Below, in pieces: positions 39,025 through 51,100 of a stretch of DNA of 64,000 nt. Position 1 is the first letter of the stretch, and each line of letters begins with the position of its first letter. This stretch comes from Sphagnum compactum (Eukaryota > Bryophyta > Sphagnopsida > Sphagnales), in contig OZ234502.1 of assembly GCA_965153455.1 (NCBI GenBank), positions 11,563,495 through 11,627,494 on the forward strand. The letters run 5' to 3'. A model generated the notes under the pieces. That model did not search any database and was not told the origin of the DNA. It was given only the letters and a program-made list of their open reading frames with translations. The translations under genes and the position numbers were made by a program.

Positions 39025-39345
39025 TCTCATTGCTCTCTATGAGAATTATCAGCTTCTCACTTCTCTGCAAATTGTGCAACCAAGGCTTGCAAAATTACAA
39101 TTCCCAAAATTCCTAAATCTCATTGCTCTTCATGAAAACTATCAACTTCTCTGCAGATTGTGCAACCAAGGCTTACAAAATTACAACTCCCAAAATGCTT
39201 GAATCTCATTGCTTTCCATGAGAATTATTAGCTTATCTGCAAATTGGGCAGCCAAGGCTTGCAACCTTGTGCAACTAAAGCTTGTAACCTTGTGCAACGA
39301 TAGCTTGCAAAATTACAACTCCCAAAATTCCCGAATTTCAATTCC
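39025..39345. repeat. Tandem repeat, three or more units of about 90 bp
   Basis: Units start at 39025, 39118 and 39204 and share TCTCATTGCT, TGTGCAACCAAGGCTTGC and TTACAACTCCCAAAAT. The last unit has an internal expansion of the GCAACCTTGTGCAAC segment. Confidence 0.75.
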
Positions 39346-40260
39346 CCATTCATCTACAGAATCACAAGATCACAAATTTTTTAAATGAAATATGAACATT
39401 GCCCCTATGCCTTGATGTAGCCCACATGACATGCCCAAAATTCTAATGCCATGAATGACCAACATCTTAAAATACCATGTTTGTGAACAAAGGACATATT
39501 TCGAAATCATGGCAATTTTTATGCTGCAATGTTCTAATTGGTTCAAAAATCACCAACTTGTGAGGTCCATTACCATTCTACTAACTAGAACAAATTTCAA
39601 AACTAAAAGGATAGATCACAAAGCCATTCTATAGTTGTAGATTTAGGACACATTAGTGGCAAGGTCCATTCCCACTCTTATTAACCTTTTGAAAGTTTCC
39701 AAAACCAAAATGACAGATCGCAAAGCCATTCCATTACTCACTACTAGAAAACCAGGTCTTATGCCACTACATAGTTCCACTCAAATCCAGTTTTAGTGGA
39801 ATGGGACTAGTCCATACCATTGCACATTGAATGTAATGGATTCATCCAGTGGATTGGTCCACCCAAATCCAGTCCAAAACACTAAAAAACACATGGTTCT
39901 TCTTTTAGACCCCTCCTACTTCCAAAGCTCATAACTTTCAAATCATGTTCAAATTGAATGATCTAAAGTGTTATGAGAATGCCACCTTAAGCCATCTTTC
40001 AACTCTAAAGGCAATAAAACAACATACAAGGATTGTTTGGGTGTTTTCAGAACGGTTTCCTAGTATTGGATGTGGCATTTTTTTGACTTTTTGACCATGC
40101 ACACTTTGAAAGGCCATAAATTTCTCATTTCTGATCCATTTTTTATCATTTTTAGTGCTATGAATGCGCAAAGAAGAAATCTCCAACTTTTGCACACCAT
40201 AAACAAAGGAGCCTCCTTTGAATTTTGTCAAGCTCTGAATTCTTATGTGTTCGGACATTA

Positions 40261-40297
40261 ACCTATTTACCTATCTACCTATCTACCTATCTACCCT
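40261..40297. repeat. CTAT/CTAC microsatellite inside the CACTA element
   Basis: Repeats of ACCTATCT with minor changes. Directly downstream, 40355-40465 holds a looser array of ATAGCCAACATA-like units. Confidence 0.8.
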
Positions 40298-40959
40298 AAA
40301 TAACAAAACTTCAATTTTATTAGATTTTTCTAATGATGGTACAACCAACATAATAATAGCCAACATACATATAGCCAATCTAGGTATAGCCAACATAAGA
40401 ATAGCCAATCGAAATATAGCCAACATAAATATCGTCAACATAGGTATAACCAACATATGTACATAACCAAATTATAACCTAAATATAATTTACATAGCCT
40501 AAGGCAGCCTACATAGCCTAGTTGTAGCCTATATAACTTAAGGTCAGCCTACAATATAGCCTAGGTTACCTTAGGTGCTTAGCCTAGATAACGTATGTTT
40601 GTTTAGGTACCTATCCTAAGTTACCTTAAATCAAACAAGTCTAATATATTTTAACTAGGCTATCTAAGTAAGTTGAAAGAAAGTGTTATGAATTTTTGTT
40701 GACACGTTATTTCACATAAAAAGGAAATGATGCAACTTAAGGACTTGGCTCCTCAAAGTGCAGGTGAGGGGTTCAAGTCTTGAATCTTGCAACCTAGTTA
40801 GCGAAACCAATGTACATTAGGCTTACTAGGTTTCATTAGCCATGCTAGGTCTCCTAAGAGGGTAGGTTTTAAACCTAAACCAACTAGGCCTAGGTACTTA
40901 GGTGTATAAATCTAGCTACCTCGGTACTTAGTGGATAGGTGCCTCGGCCTAGCCTTGCC

Positions 40960-41075
40960 ACATGGTGATACCTCATCGGATGTCTAATGTTTGCCACATG
41001 GCAACATATAATTGGATGCCTATGCTTGCATGTGGCAACACATCAAATGAATGCCTACACATGCCACATGGCATC
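40960..41075. repeat. TGCCACATGGCA minisatellite inside the CACTA element
   Basis: About three units of roughly 40 bp, each with a form of TGCCACATGGCAACAT followed by GGATGCCTA. The core TGCCACATGGCA is itself near-palindromic. Confidence 0.65.
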
Positions 41076-42053
41076 ATCTTAATGAAGAAGGACTTGCCAT
41101 ATTTTAAATTAATCATTTGATCCAATGGCAAAAGAAGGCCCAATCTAGACCATTGGATGGTTTTCCATGATTGTGGTAGATAATATCACTAGACCAATCC
41201 ACCAGGGTTCCACTAGTTGTTGCCACATGACCCTGATCACTAGCCCATTCCACTACGTTAGGCCAAATGTCACTATAATGTCACTATAGTGGAATTGGTC
41301 TAATCCACTAAAAAATGAATGGATTGTGTAGTGACTGGGACCACCTCTCTTAATAATGTCTACAGATTTAGGTCTATTCCCATTCTTCTAACCTTTTAAC
41401 AATTTCATAAACCAAAAGGATAGATCACATAAGCATTTCATTGCTATCAATTCAGGACAAGTTTAAAATTTGGCAAGTGATCATCATTCCCACTTTCAAA
41501 CCAAATGATAGGTTCTTCAAACAAAAAATGACTACTGTGGCCCATTTTGGGTTGCTACATACATGACACACATTCAAAATTCCACAAGTTAATGCTCTTA
41601 TTTGTTGTAGACTTAAGATAGATTGCATATTCAACAATTAACCACCATTCATTTTTCCCAAACTTTTGAAAGACTCAAGAATCACTAGACAGACTAGAAT
41701 GCCATCCAAAGGTTATAGAGTCAAGACAAATTAAGAAATGGAAAAGTGACCACCACTTCCACTTTCCAACTAGATAACAAGTTCCAAAAGCAAAAACAAA
41801 ACTACCATTGCCTAGATTGTTGTTGCAGGCATGCCACATATTAAAAGATTCACGAGTTAGTGCTATGGTTTGTTGCAAACTTAAAAATTCTAAACTCAAT
41901 AATTGACCACCATTCCATAATTCCAAACATCTGCTAAAATCTAAGAACAACTAGATGACATACATTACCTTGTTGTAGACATTCCATAAATTCAAAATGC
42001 ACCTATCAGCAATACAAAAATTGTTGCAACATCAAACTAGTGGCTACCATTTA

Positions 42054-42827
42054 TGTCGCAACCCCACTTTGGGCAAAGTGTGAGGAGGCAACTCACACTC
42101 CCAAAGAGGGAGACTTGGAGTCCTCCGGGACTCCTGAAAACTCAGAGGCGATTATAGGGGGGTCAAAACACTTTGCCTTGAGGTGCTCTTTATATCAATG
42201 GAAAGGTCTTGAAGTGTAGATGTCTAAAATGGCCTCGCATCGGCCATTCGGACATCTGCAGCCCAAGTCATGGGCAAAAGAAAGGCCGGGAGTCAAACTA
42301 CCAGTTTGACTCCCGACCACTAAAAGTCGGGAATCGACTTGATCCCGGTGTGTGCAGGTGGATTGTGACACACCGTTGGAAAGATCTCGAGGAGAGCTAC
42401 AACTTTGATTTAGACTTCACTCCAATCAGAGGTTGGAGCCAGGAGATATGAGCTCCCAAAGTCCCAGGAGTCCAAACCGGGACAATTTCGGGACTCCTCC
42501 TTGGGAGTCCCGGGAAAAAGTGCCATTCGGATGTAGCCTCGGCGGAGAGCTATAGAGTATACTATATGGGGGAAGGTGGTGACTTCCCCCGAGTCCGGGC
42601 CGTGGTGAGTCAAATGTGTCCAAGTGCTCGTGACTTGTCCCAACACCCAAGGGTGTTCCCGAATGTGAACTAACCCTCTTGTGGTTGGTTTTGGATGCAG
42701 ATTCGAGTGAGATAATATTTGTCCCTCTTCCTAGTCTAATCCCGGGACTTCTAGCACGCCCCTCTACCCCCTTTTAGTGCTGGAAGTCGGGAGCAGCCCT
42801 CAAGTCCCAACTTTCCGCAACTCAACA
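42054..42827. repeat. GC-richer LTR-like block
   Basis: A compositionally distinct segment with recurring GGGACTCC, AGTCCCGGGA and AGTCGGGA words. It starts TGTCGCAACCCC and ends GCAACTCAACA, so TG...CA borders are possible, as in a solo LTR. I see no target duplication, primer-binding site or partner copy. The call is tentative. Confidence 0.35.
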
Positions 42828-43399
42828 TACTTAGACCTTTAAATGGGTCTAACAAGGGACTTAGGAGCGCGTCAATTTAGGACTTAGGAACCCAAGATCA
42901 TTAAGAATTTTTAACTAAACATTTACATAATACCAATTTGCAACTTGCCACTTGGCAATTGCTTGTTCATATGGAAAGGCTTGCAAAGAAAAAAAAACGT
43001 TAGCTATGGAATCTGGTGCACAAATCCAAATGCGTCTTTAGCCAATTCCGAAGTCGAGTCTTCATGAAGCTCACAGTGTTGAATGTTTGTTTGTCTTCAA
43101 CAGATGCAAGGACCTGGATAGTAGCAATCTAAGCCAATTTGATGAATTATGAAAGCTTGTGGTTGAAAACTAGAAATCTAAAAACCTTATGCCAAAGCCT
43201 GGTAAGAGGATTGAAATCGTTTTCCTGACATAAGATAGGTTCGGAATTATGACACATGGTCATCTTGAATTTTTTTTTGCAAATCCAAGGTGTGGATGGA
43301 AAGCAAAACAAGCACCATTTTGTCGGCATCACCCACCTTACGAAGGACGCAGAAGGTGGCCTTTAACACCATTAACTACCTATGGAATCCCTCTTCAAC

Positions 43400-45130
43400 T
43401 TGTTTGGGATTTCTAGACCAAAATTGGGGGTAAACCACTTAAAGTAACAACCATGTCCATTTGAATCATTTTAAATAATCTTGTATGGACTTATAGAGAG
43501 TGTAAATTTGCCGATATTGAGCCACTTGATCGTGCATTCACCCTGGATATTTGTGTCTAACAAAAGAAAAAGCCAAGTAGACCTCATCCTCGCCTCCATT
43601 GAGGTCATAAAACCAACTCAAAGGGAGGTTTTCGTTGTTTAGAGTTTCAATTACGTTGAACTCATCAAATACAAGGTCATTGAATCTAGGGTAAGGATCG
43701 TAATATAACCTATAAAGCTTGACTTGTGCCAACTTCACACTTTCAACAAAATCGCACATGAACACATTTCAGCCCTGTTCAATTTTGATGAATGTGCAAA
43801 CATTCCAGCAATGGCAAAATATAGGGTAACCCTAAAATCAATTTGACATCACACATTGCATTCAAGTTCTTCAAAGCTTGATCACTCGCACTCTCAACAT
43901 GCATCTTCACAATCAAAGGACAGAATTTTGCATAAACTCGTTTAAATGGAGAAAACATAGAGATCCAACGTGTTTTGACATTCTTCAACAATTTGTTGCC
44001 TTCGATGTTGAACAAGTCTGCCAAATTCTGGAATTCCATGAACTTTTTTGGACTATGAACGAAAAAAACATACAAACTTTGCAATATGCCCTCCATTCGA
44101 CACACAATGTCCAAGTTGGATAAAATGCACATTGCTAAATTTGTTTTATGGGCAACAATGAACCCCATTTAGGAATGGGGCCACACCTTTTTTGAATTAT
44201 AATGTTACACTTGTCTTATGCCCTTGGAAAATGCTACTACCATCACATCCCATGTTGACTACCTTCTCGATCAGCTTTTCCATCCCTGATCCACCAAACT
44301 TAGCCAATGCTTTCAACAACAGTCTTAATACATTATCAAATGTGGCAGAAACCCCAATAGTTTCAACACACAAGAGGATTGAAATCCTCTTCTAAGCTTG
44401 CACCACATATAAGTGAATTAATAACCATTGAATGTTGTCAATCATCATGACTTCATCTATATTAATTGCAATGAAATGGGTAGAAGCAAATGCAACCTTT
44501 GTGGCCTCTAGCAATATTTCATGCATCACCTTAGCCATGTCCCAACCTAAGGTGTCAGACCAGTGTTTTCTAGATATAAACTTGACCTTGATCATTTAGA
44601 AGAAGCTTCGCAAATGCTCATAGTTAGTCATGGGACGACCATGGGTCAATAGGTGATAGATGGAAACAAATTGGACATATTTTCATTTTTGTTCCAAGGG
44701 GATGTCAATTTGGAGCTAGTCCAAGATGGAAGGGCGCTTAATAGTGAAGAATTAACGTTCATTCAGGGTTATTGAGTTCTTATTGGAATAATGTGAACCT
44801 ACATTCACCCCTAGCATGGAAACCTTTTCTTTCTCTCACCTAGCATGTTTCAGCAAGCTATCTAGCTTTGGAGCTAGAAGCTTTTCTTTCCTTTCAACAA
44901 CGTGCATATCTTGCATCTAACCTACTACACTAACCCCTTGTCATCCATAACAGATTCTGCCCATGGGAAGCGCGTTGTCCAAGCATCTTGGAACTTCCAA
45001 AAACCTTCATAAAGTTTCCATTTCTTTTGTGAAATTTGAGTGGACATATATTCACACTAAATTGAATTAGACAAAGGCATAAAAGGTGGTTTTTTTTCAA
45101 ATGATATACCAATAGGGTGGCTAGAGGATG
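43400..45130 (-). pseudogene. Decayed hAT-like transposase (second family)
   Basis: A minus-strand coding remnant broken by stops and frameshifts. In order: a BED-like start (QDAWTTRFPWAESV near 45000), KLDSLLKHA near 44850, KHWSDTLGWDMA with an IDEVMMIDN segment (44595-44392), HKTNLAM and NVKTRWISM (44168-43779), then CDFVESVKLAQVKLYRLYYD (43765-43538). This series matches a widespread hAT-like transposase family also related to animal zinc-finger proteins of the ZNF862 type. The order is collinear, so this is one old element and not scattered matches. Ends were not found. Confidence 0.65.
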
Positions 45131-47684
45131 ATGGGCTTCCCTCATATTGATGGGATTCAAAAATAGGGAACAAAGGCTTGAACTTAAAAGTTCTTGGGAA
45201 TTTGAACAATACCCATGTTGTCTTTAAACCTTGTAAGTAAGAAAAGGCCAGGATTAACAAAACCCAAGTTTAGAATTCAGATTTGACCACTAAACAAACA
45301 ATATAGGATCAATCAACCACAATTCAAGGAAAAACTAGGACTACAAACCCTAAGATGAAAATCACACACACCATGTTCAAACAACATTGCAATTTAAATT
45401 TTGAAATATACAATGAATCATTTACAACAAAACAGCAAAATTGTGTTATACAAGTACCATAAAAATGAATTTGTAACTAACCTTTTTAATTGCTTGTCCT
45501 TCTTTCAACCTTACAAGTTGCAAGTTGCACTTACACTTTTTTTTGAAAAAAACTCTTACTTCACAACATTTCTAAAGAAGCTTTAAATTGCAGTCACACA
45601 AGTCTAGATTAATAATCAAGACGTAGGTCATTTGTACCTTAAATGAAACCTTTAGGCTCCAGGGTGCATTCAAAATCACACATATGCTACAATGACCAAT
45701 ATGCAAACTGCAATACCTTTTATGGATAAATTTGAACATGATGAACAGAGATGCTAAGCATGCACAATGCAATTGCAAAAATTTCATGACCCTTCCCAAC
45801 TATCTAACAATAATGTCCAGACTCCAATTTCGACACAATATAATTGAACCTTTTAGCAAAGCCATTTATGGACAAATTTTGAACAACATGAACAAAATGC
45901 ATGTTTTTTGTAATTACAAATAATGTAATGCAATGTAACATAATTGAGTTTCACAAGTTTTTAGGTTTTACTTGGGGTAGATACTAAGCTACAAGTGCTT
46001 GACAACTAATCATAATGGCAAAAGACCCAAAATTGAAACCCATGCCCAGTAGTCACACCCACCCCAAAATTGAACTTACTGCACTTTACAATCTCCTAAG
46101 GTTTTTGGACTCTATGTTCCAAGTGGACAATACTTCAGGTATCTCTTTCAATGAATAAATGGCATAATTCTAAAATGCAAATAACAATTAGTGTATAAGG
46201 AATCCATGGGACATACCTGTCTTTTTGTTTCATAGATTGCAATCCCTTTTGTGGCCAAACCCATTGAGTCCTCTTGAGGACATAGTTTTCCTTAGTACTT
46301 GTATAAAATCCATTTGCTAACATTCAATATCAAGATTGCTCATTGTTGTTGTGCTACTTAGTCACTTGATAAAGATTTGTAGATTTCATGAATTTAAATT
46401 TGATCTAATGTAACAACACCAGTTAATAACAACTTATTGAAAGCTCATCATACATGTAACATGAACTACAATTTGAATTGTGGAGTTTGCATGGTTTATG
46501 GAAGTTATAATTTACAAAAGTTTTTAAGTTCTGTAAATACTTTAATAATCAGGAGTCTCAAATTCCAATGCAAGTTCCAAACATCAACTTAACAACCTTA
46601 AGTAAACTACATGTATCCTAACGTAATTTGGATTATAGAGTCCCAGGTTTTGCTTAACAACCTCAGCCAATAACCAGTAGTTTAGTTGAAAGTAATTAAC
46701 TAAAAGTTAAAGATCATCAAGATCAAAAAACCCAACTCTCAACCCAAGATCAAATCTACCTAAAGTTACATTAACATATTCATCATTATAATCTATGCCT
46801 AAAGAAAAGGTAGTGGAGGAGTTTCAAACTAAAGAAATGGCAATGGAGTGTTAATTATGCTAAGTTTCATGCTTGTTGAACTCAATAGAAATGGAAGCTC
46901 ATACCCCAGGGCATAAAATCTTAACTAGATTTGCATTGTGCAATGGATCAACAATATTGAAAAGTTGGAAAGTTGATGTAACCATACTTGAATACATATG
47001 TTGGGCCCACTATTGAGAATTAAGTAATGGTTTCCTTCCAAGCCCTATAGTAGAAAGCATATACCAAAATATCGGCAAACAAGGATCAAAAGTTCAGAAC
47101 TAAGGTTTCTAAACTTGCAAGCTAAAAAGGCTATGGCAATAATTTCCTGTCCAAATATGCTCTAGCCATTTCTTGCAAGCTCAAGCCTAGAAATTTCAAA
47201 GATGCAAGAGGCTCTTTTGGCAGAAAGAAAAAATCCTGTGAAAACATTGAAGCTTTGCAACAAAACAAACACACATAATACTTCAATTTGCAAAATCTAG
47301 AAAGTCTATAATATGTCCAAATTATAAATAATGGAATCATAATTGCTGGTAGTAGATGAAGTTTGAACCTTAAACTCAATTTTTTTAAAACTCTTACTTC
47401 AAGCAAAGAATGACATTTACTTCTTGCAATCCTTGCTTGCACAAAACGTTGAAATAAACATCTCACGATTTGAAGACATGGCCCCATCGGAGGATTTCAA
47501 AACCCTATTTCTCCACATTGTTCTATAGTGGAAAATGCTTGCAATTTACAAGTTACACAATGTAGTTGTTCTACATTGGACTACTTGCTCATATAGCCTA
47601 AATCCTACTATAATTTACAATTACACCAAATCTCCCCAAATCAACCACAAGTTTTCATAAAAAACCTAATAGCCAAACAAACAT
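45131..47684. other. AT-rich spacer
   Basis: No gene recognised. A 118-codon minus-strand frame at 47131-47487 has a hydrophobic middle (LLPAIMIPLFIIWTYY) and less biased composition than its neighbours. I know no relative and do not call it a gene. Confidence 0.4.
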
Positions 47685-48135
47685 GGGTCCAACCATTCTA
47701 TTAAGAGCCACACGTGCCCCTTTATACCACTGCTTTATTCTTAGAATCTTCTTGAAATCTTTTTAATATGTCTTTCAAAAAAATATGAAAAATCTTTAAA
47801 GTTTTCTTAATATTATTATGTTAAGGTGTATATTAAAAATATCCAAAAATATGTCATTAAATAATATTTTCAAATTGTGCTTTTAGTGTCAGAACTATTT
47901 TAAGTTTCTTTTATACAACTTTTAAATAATGGTTACAAGAGGTTAAAAGTCCTTATACATATTTTTCACTCATTAGATTGATTCCAAATTTTTATGACAT
48001 GTACATAATGTATTCACAATAACATTTTATAAAATTATATTCTATTTATTATTTAAAATTTTTTTACAATAAAAAATTCAAAAAATTAAGCAGTGGTTAT
48101 AATTGCTTTTGGTACATGTTAGTATGACTTTCCCA
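47685..48135 (+). mobile_element. 440-bp repeat family, copy 1
   Basis: About 451 bp. It begins GGGTCCAACCATTCTATTAA and ends near ATGTTAGTATGACTTTCCCAC, and aligns with the reverse complement of 62985-63428. Shared landmarks include ATTCTTAGAAT, a run resembling TATGTCATT, TCACTCATTAGATTGATT and AAGCAGTGGTTA. Its termini have drifted. No coding capacity. Confidence 0.65.
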
Positions 48136-51100
48136 CATTAAAAAAAATGGATTCTACAAATAAAAATGTCATCATCGTGCAAATTACAACATCTTCTAAA
48201 AGTTTATGATGCACCAAAAATAGGTAGTGATTTCAAGTCAAATCACCTATTGTTGGCAACATGGCATTAAATGTAGATCACATTATGCTTCAAGTGCAGG
48301 AGCTCTAATGGTAAGAAGCTCTTAAACATTGGAAACAGTAGTAACGAATAGAAAGTAGGACCAGCAGTGAAGATGGTGACTTTAGGGCTTTTCCTATTTA
48401 AAGGGTGGCGATCCGACCATTTGTTGTTAAGAGGATTTGGTGATTTCCTCCAAACAAAAATTCGGATTTTACAATAGCCTTGTCACAAGGGCTAAATTTA
48501 TGTCGCCTTTTGGTGATTTTTCCCCAAAAACAAATTCACTGATCCAAACCCGAAACTAAAACCACATGAAAAAACATTCTTGAAAATAGTATAACTAGGT
48601 TTTTTAAGTAAGCGAACTGATTTTTTTGAAAACTTGACAAGTAGGTTCAACTTCAGGGTTTGATTTTAATTTTTATTAGTTGTTGAACTTCATATCTATA
48701 TAAATCCTAATTTTAAAACTTTTTATCCATACAATATGTAGCATAGAGAAATGTGTAATGTTTTCATGGAACCAAACCCAATTTTGAACTAGGCCGAGTT
48801 TTGAATTAGGCCCAGAGAGGTTCTTGAATTTGAAAAACTACATCAAAACTAAAACTATATAGTTTTACAATGGGAATAACCGAGTTCAAAACCAAATGCA
48901 AAGAAACTCCATTTTTTTAAAAAAAATCAAAACCAAAACCAAAGGTTTTCTTTAAAAAATCTGCACAACATTAATGGAGACATTCTTAAATAGATTTTTT
49001 TGTAGGGGGCCCTTTAACATGCAAACATTTATTACATTTTTGAAAAGGTTAGGGTAAGTTTTACTTCTGGATTATCGTTAATTTCAAGATGTGAAAATTT
49101 AGTCAAAACTAATCTTATCTAGTTCAAAAGAAATTTTGACAACAATTTTCAGCCTTTTAAAAATTCTTTGATGGAACTTTCAATCTTGATCAAGGATTAA
49201 CTACTTTTTTGGATTTCTAAACCTCTAATTTTGGTCATTTTTTAACAAAATAAAAATCTTGTTTAGTTCAAGATTATGTCCAATTCCATTTCCATTACAC
49301 ACAATTACACTTTTTTTTTTTAATGTAGTATTAGTTTGTTCAACTAATTCACAGAATCAAAGATAGAAACTATATAAAATAAATTATGTATAACCAAGGT
49401 CAAAGCAAGATAAAGTACACCAAAAATAAAAGGTCTTCACTTTAACCCTATCCCTTTCATATAACTACCATAAAATAACATCAAATTAGGTGAAAGTATT
49501 TGTCAAGTAACATTAGTTGGCTCTATTGAGTTTGTAAGAATCTAATTCTAAGAAAATTAAAAGCAAATGAATTAAAAAAGTAGATAAAAAATACATTTGA
49601 AATTGACTGAAAAATATATGTTCAAACCCATTTTTTGGTTTAAAAAATTAATGAAATTGATATGTAATAAGTTAAAAAATGAAGATCAACATATGTTTTA
49701 GCAAGTCATCAAAAAATATATATATTACCTTTTTGTAAAAACCTATTTGATACCTACTTGAAACCAAAAGCCCATAATGAAAAATAGACATCAAAAGCTA
49801 CTTATATTTTTTAAAACCTACTTTTACAATTTGAGATATGAAAATCAATGCACATTAGGGTAAACAAGTACATTTGCAAATATATGAGCCATAGGAATGT
49901 AACCAATGCTTTGTTTTTCATGTTTTTGTGTCCAAAAAAATAATAATATTACACATTTCTTTTATACGTTTTGATGATAATGTTTTAATATATTGTGGAA
50001 ACATGTGTAATAATTTGAAATGAATTTAATAAAATTTGAATTCTCAAAAGCATTGATTAAACACTATAACCAGTGTTTTACGATGTTTTTACTCCTTGAA
50101 AAAACTCATAAATGACTATTAAAGGACTTGAAAATGACATAATTTTGGAGAGACTCTTAAAACACATATTCACATAAGAATGTAATGTAACATATTTTTG
50201 ATTCAAAAGGACTTTCTTATGACTTTTTACAAATTACAAACAAAATATTTTTAGTATATAACTAAAATATTTTAAAATAAGCAATCACTAAAGTCCTTAC
50301 TAACAGTGCACCCTTTGCTCCTTATTTTGTGAATATACTCAAACATACATTATATTTAGTCATTAAAATGAAAACATTCAATGTTTCACAATAGGATAAT
50401 GGGTTTTATTGTTATTTTACATCTATTTGTTCCAGTTTTGACAAGGTAATCAAGTTGTTCACTTTATCTTAATTACACCCACCAATTAAAACTTATAATT
50501 ATTTACATAAAAAGTTGAATCAAACTTTGTTTTTTTTTAATAAAGTTGTATTTATTTACTTAACAATTTATTTTTTAATGAACTACCACTAGATTTTTAT
50601 TTTTTTAAAACCTTTGATACCAATACAAAGGGAAAAAGAAGGGGTTTTCATTTCAAATCACCTTGAAATAACAACAATTTTTTTTTGGGGAGGGTGTTGC
50701 CACATTCTATTTACTAGCTACAATTTTAAGAGTTCCTTAAAATAATGTCACCAACTTTCTGAAATGTATTTATATTTATTTAGGGATGTTCCCACCCTAA
50801 CTCCATCAAGAATTTTTTTTTAAAACACTGCTACCTAGATAATTTTGTTGTGTGTTACTAAATCAACAACAAACAGTAACATAACTAACAAAATCACAAA
50901 CATGAAAACATGAATACAAATCAAATATACTAACTTATAATTGCAAGAATCCAAGTATAAATCAACAGCACAAAAAAACCTTGACTTGAAGATCCACATC
51001 TCATACTCCTCTTTTATGTTTAAGTAATCTCATATTTCATGAAACGAAACTCAAAAGCCACATCTTTGGGATAAACCCCCCAAACACACAAAATACTTGG

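Larger units (their letters stand above)
39739..41333. mobile_element. Non-autonomous CACTA-type DNA transposon
   Basis: A 1595-bp element beginning CACTACTAGAAAACC and ending TTGTGTAGTG, the CACTA...TAGTG ends of the En/Spm class. ACT at 39736-39738 and ACT at 41334-41336 give the expected 3-bp target duplication. Both subterminal regions hold short words in both orientations around GTGGATTGGTCC and ACCAATCCACC, as in CACTA elements. The interior has microsatellite and minisatellite blocks and no transposase, so it would depend on a helper. It interrupts spacer DNA, not a gene. Confidence 0.75.

Noticed and set aside
40245-40466. Repetitive IANI-type small protein
   Set aside because: It is the translation of a minisatellite inside the CACTA element.
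40741-40800. tRNA-like GGGGTTCAAGTCTTGAA segment
   Set aside because: No cloverleaf can be folded around it, and it sits inside the CACTA element.
42209-42451. 80-codon frame in the GC-richer block
   Set aside because: No protein family fits, and the surrounding repeats suggest LTR or other non-coding DNA.
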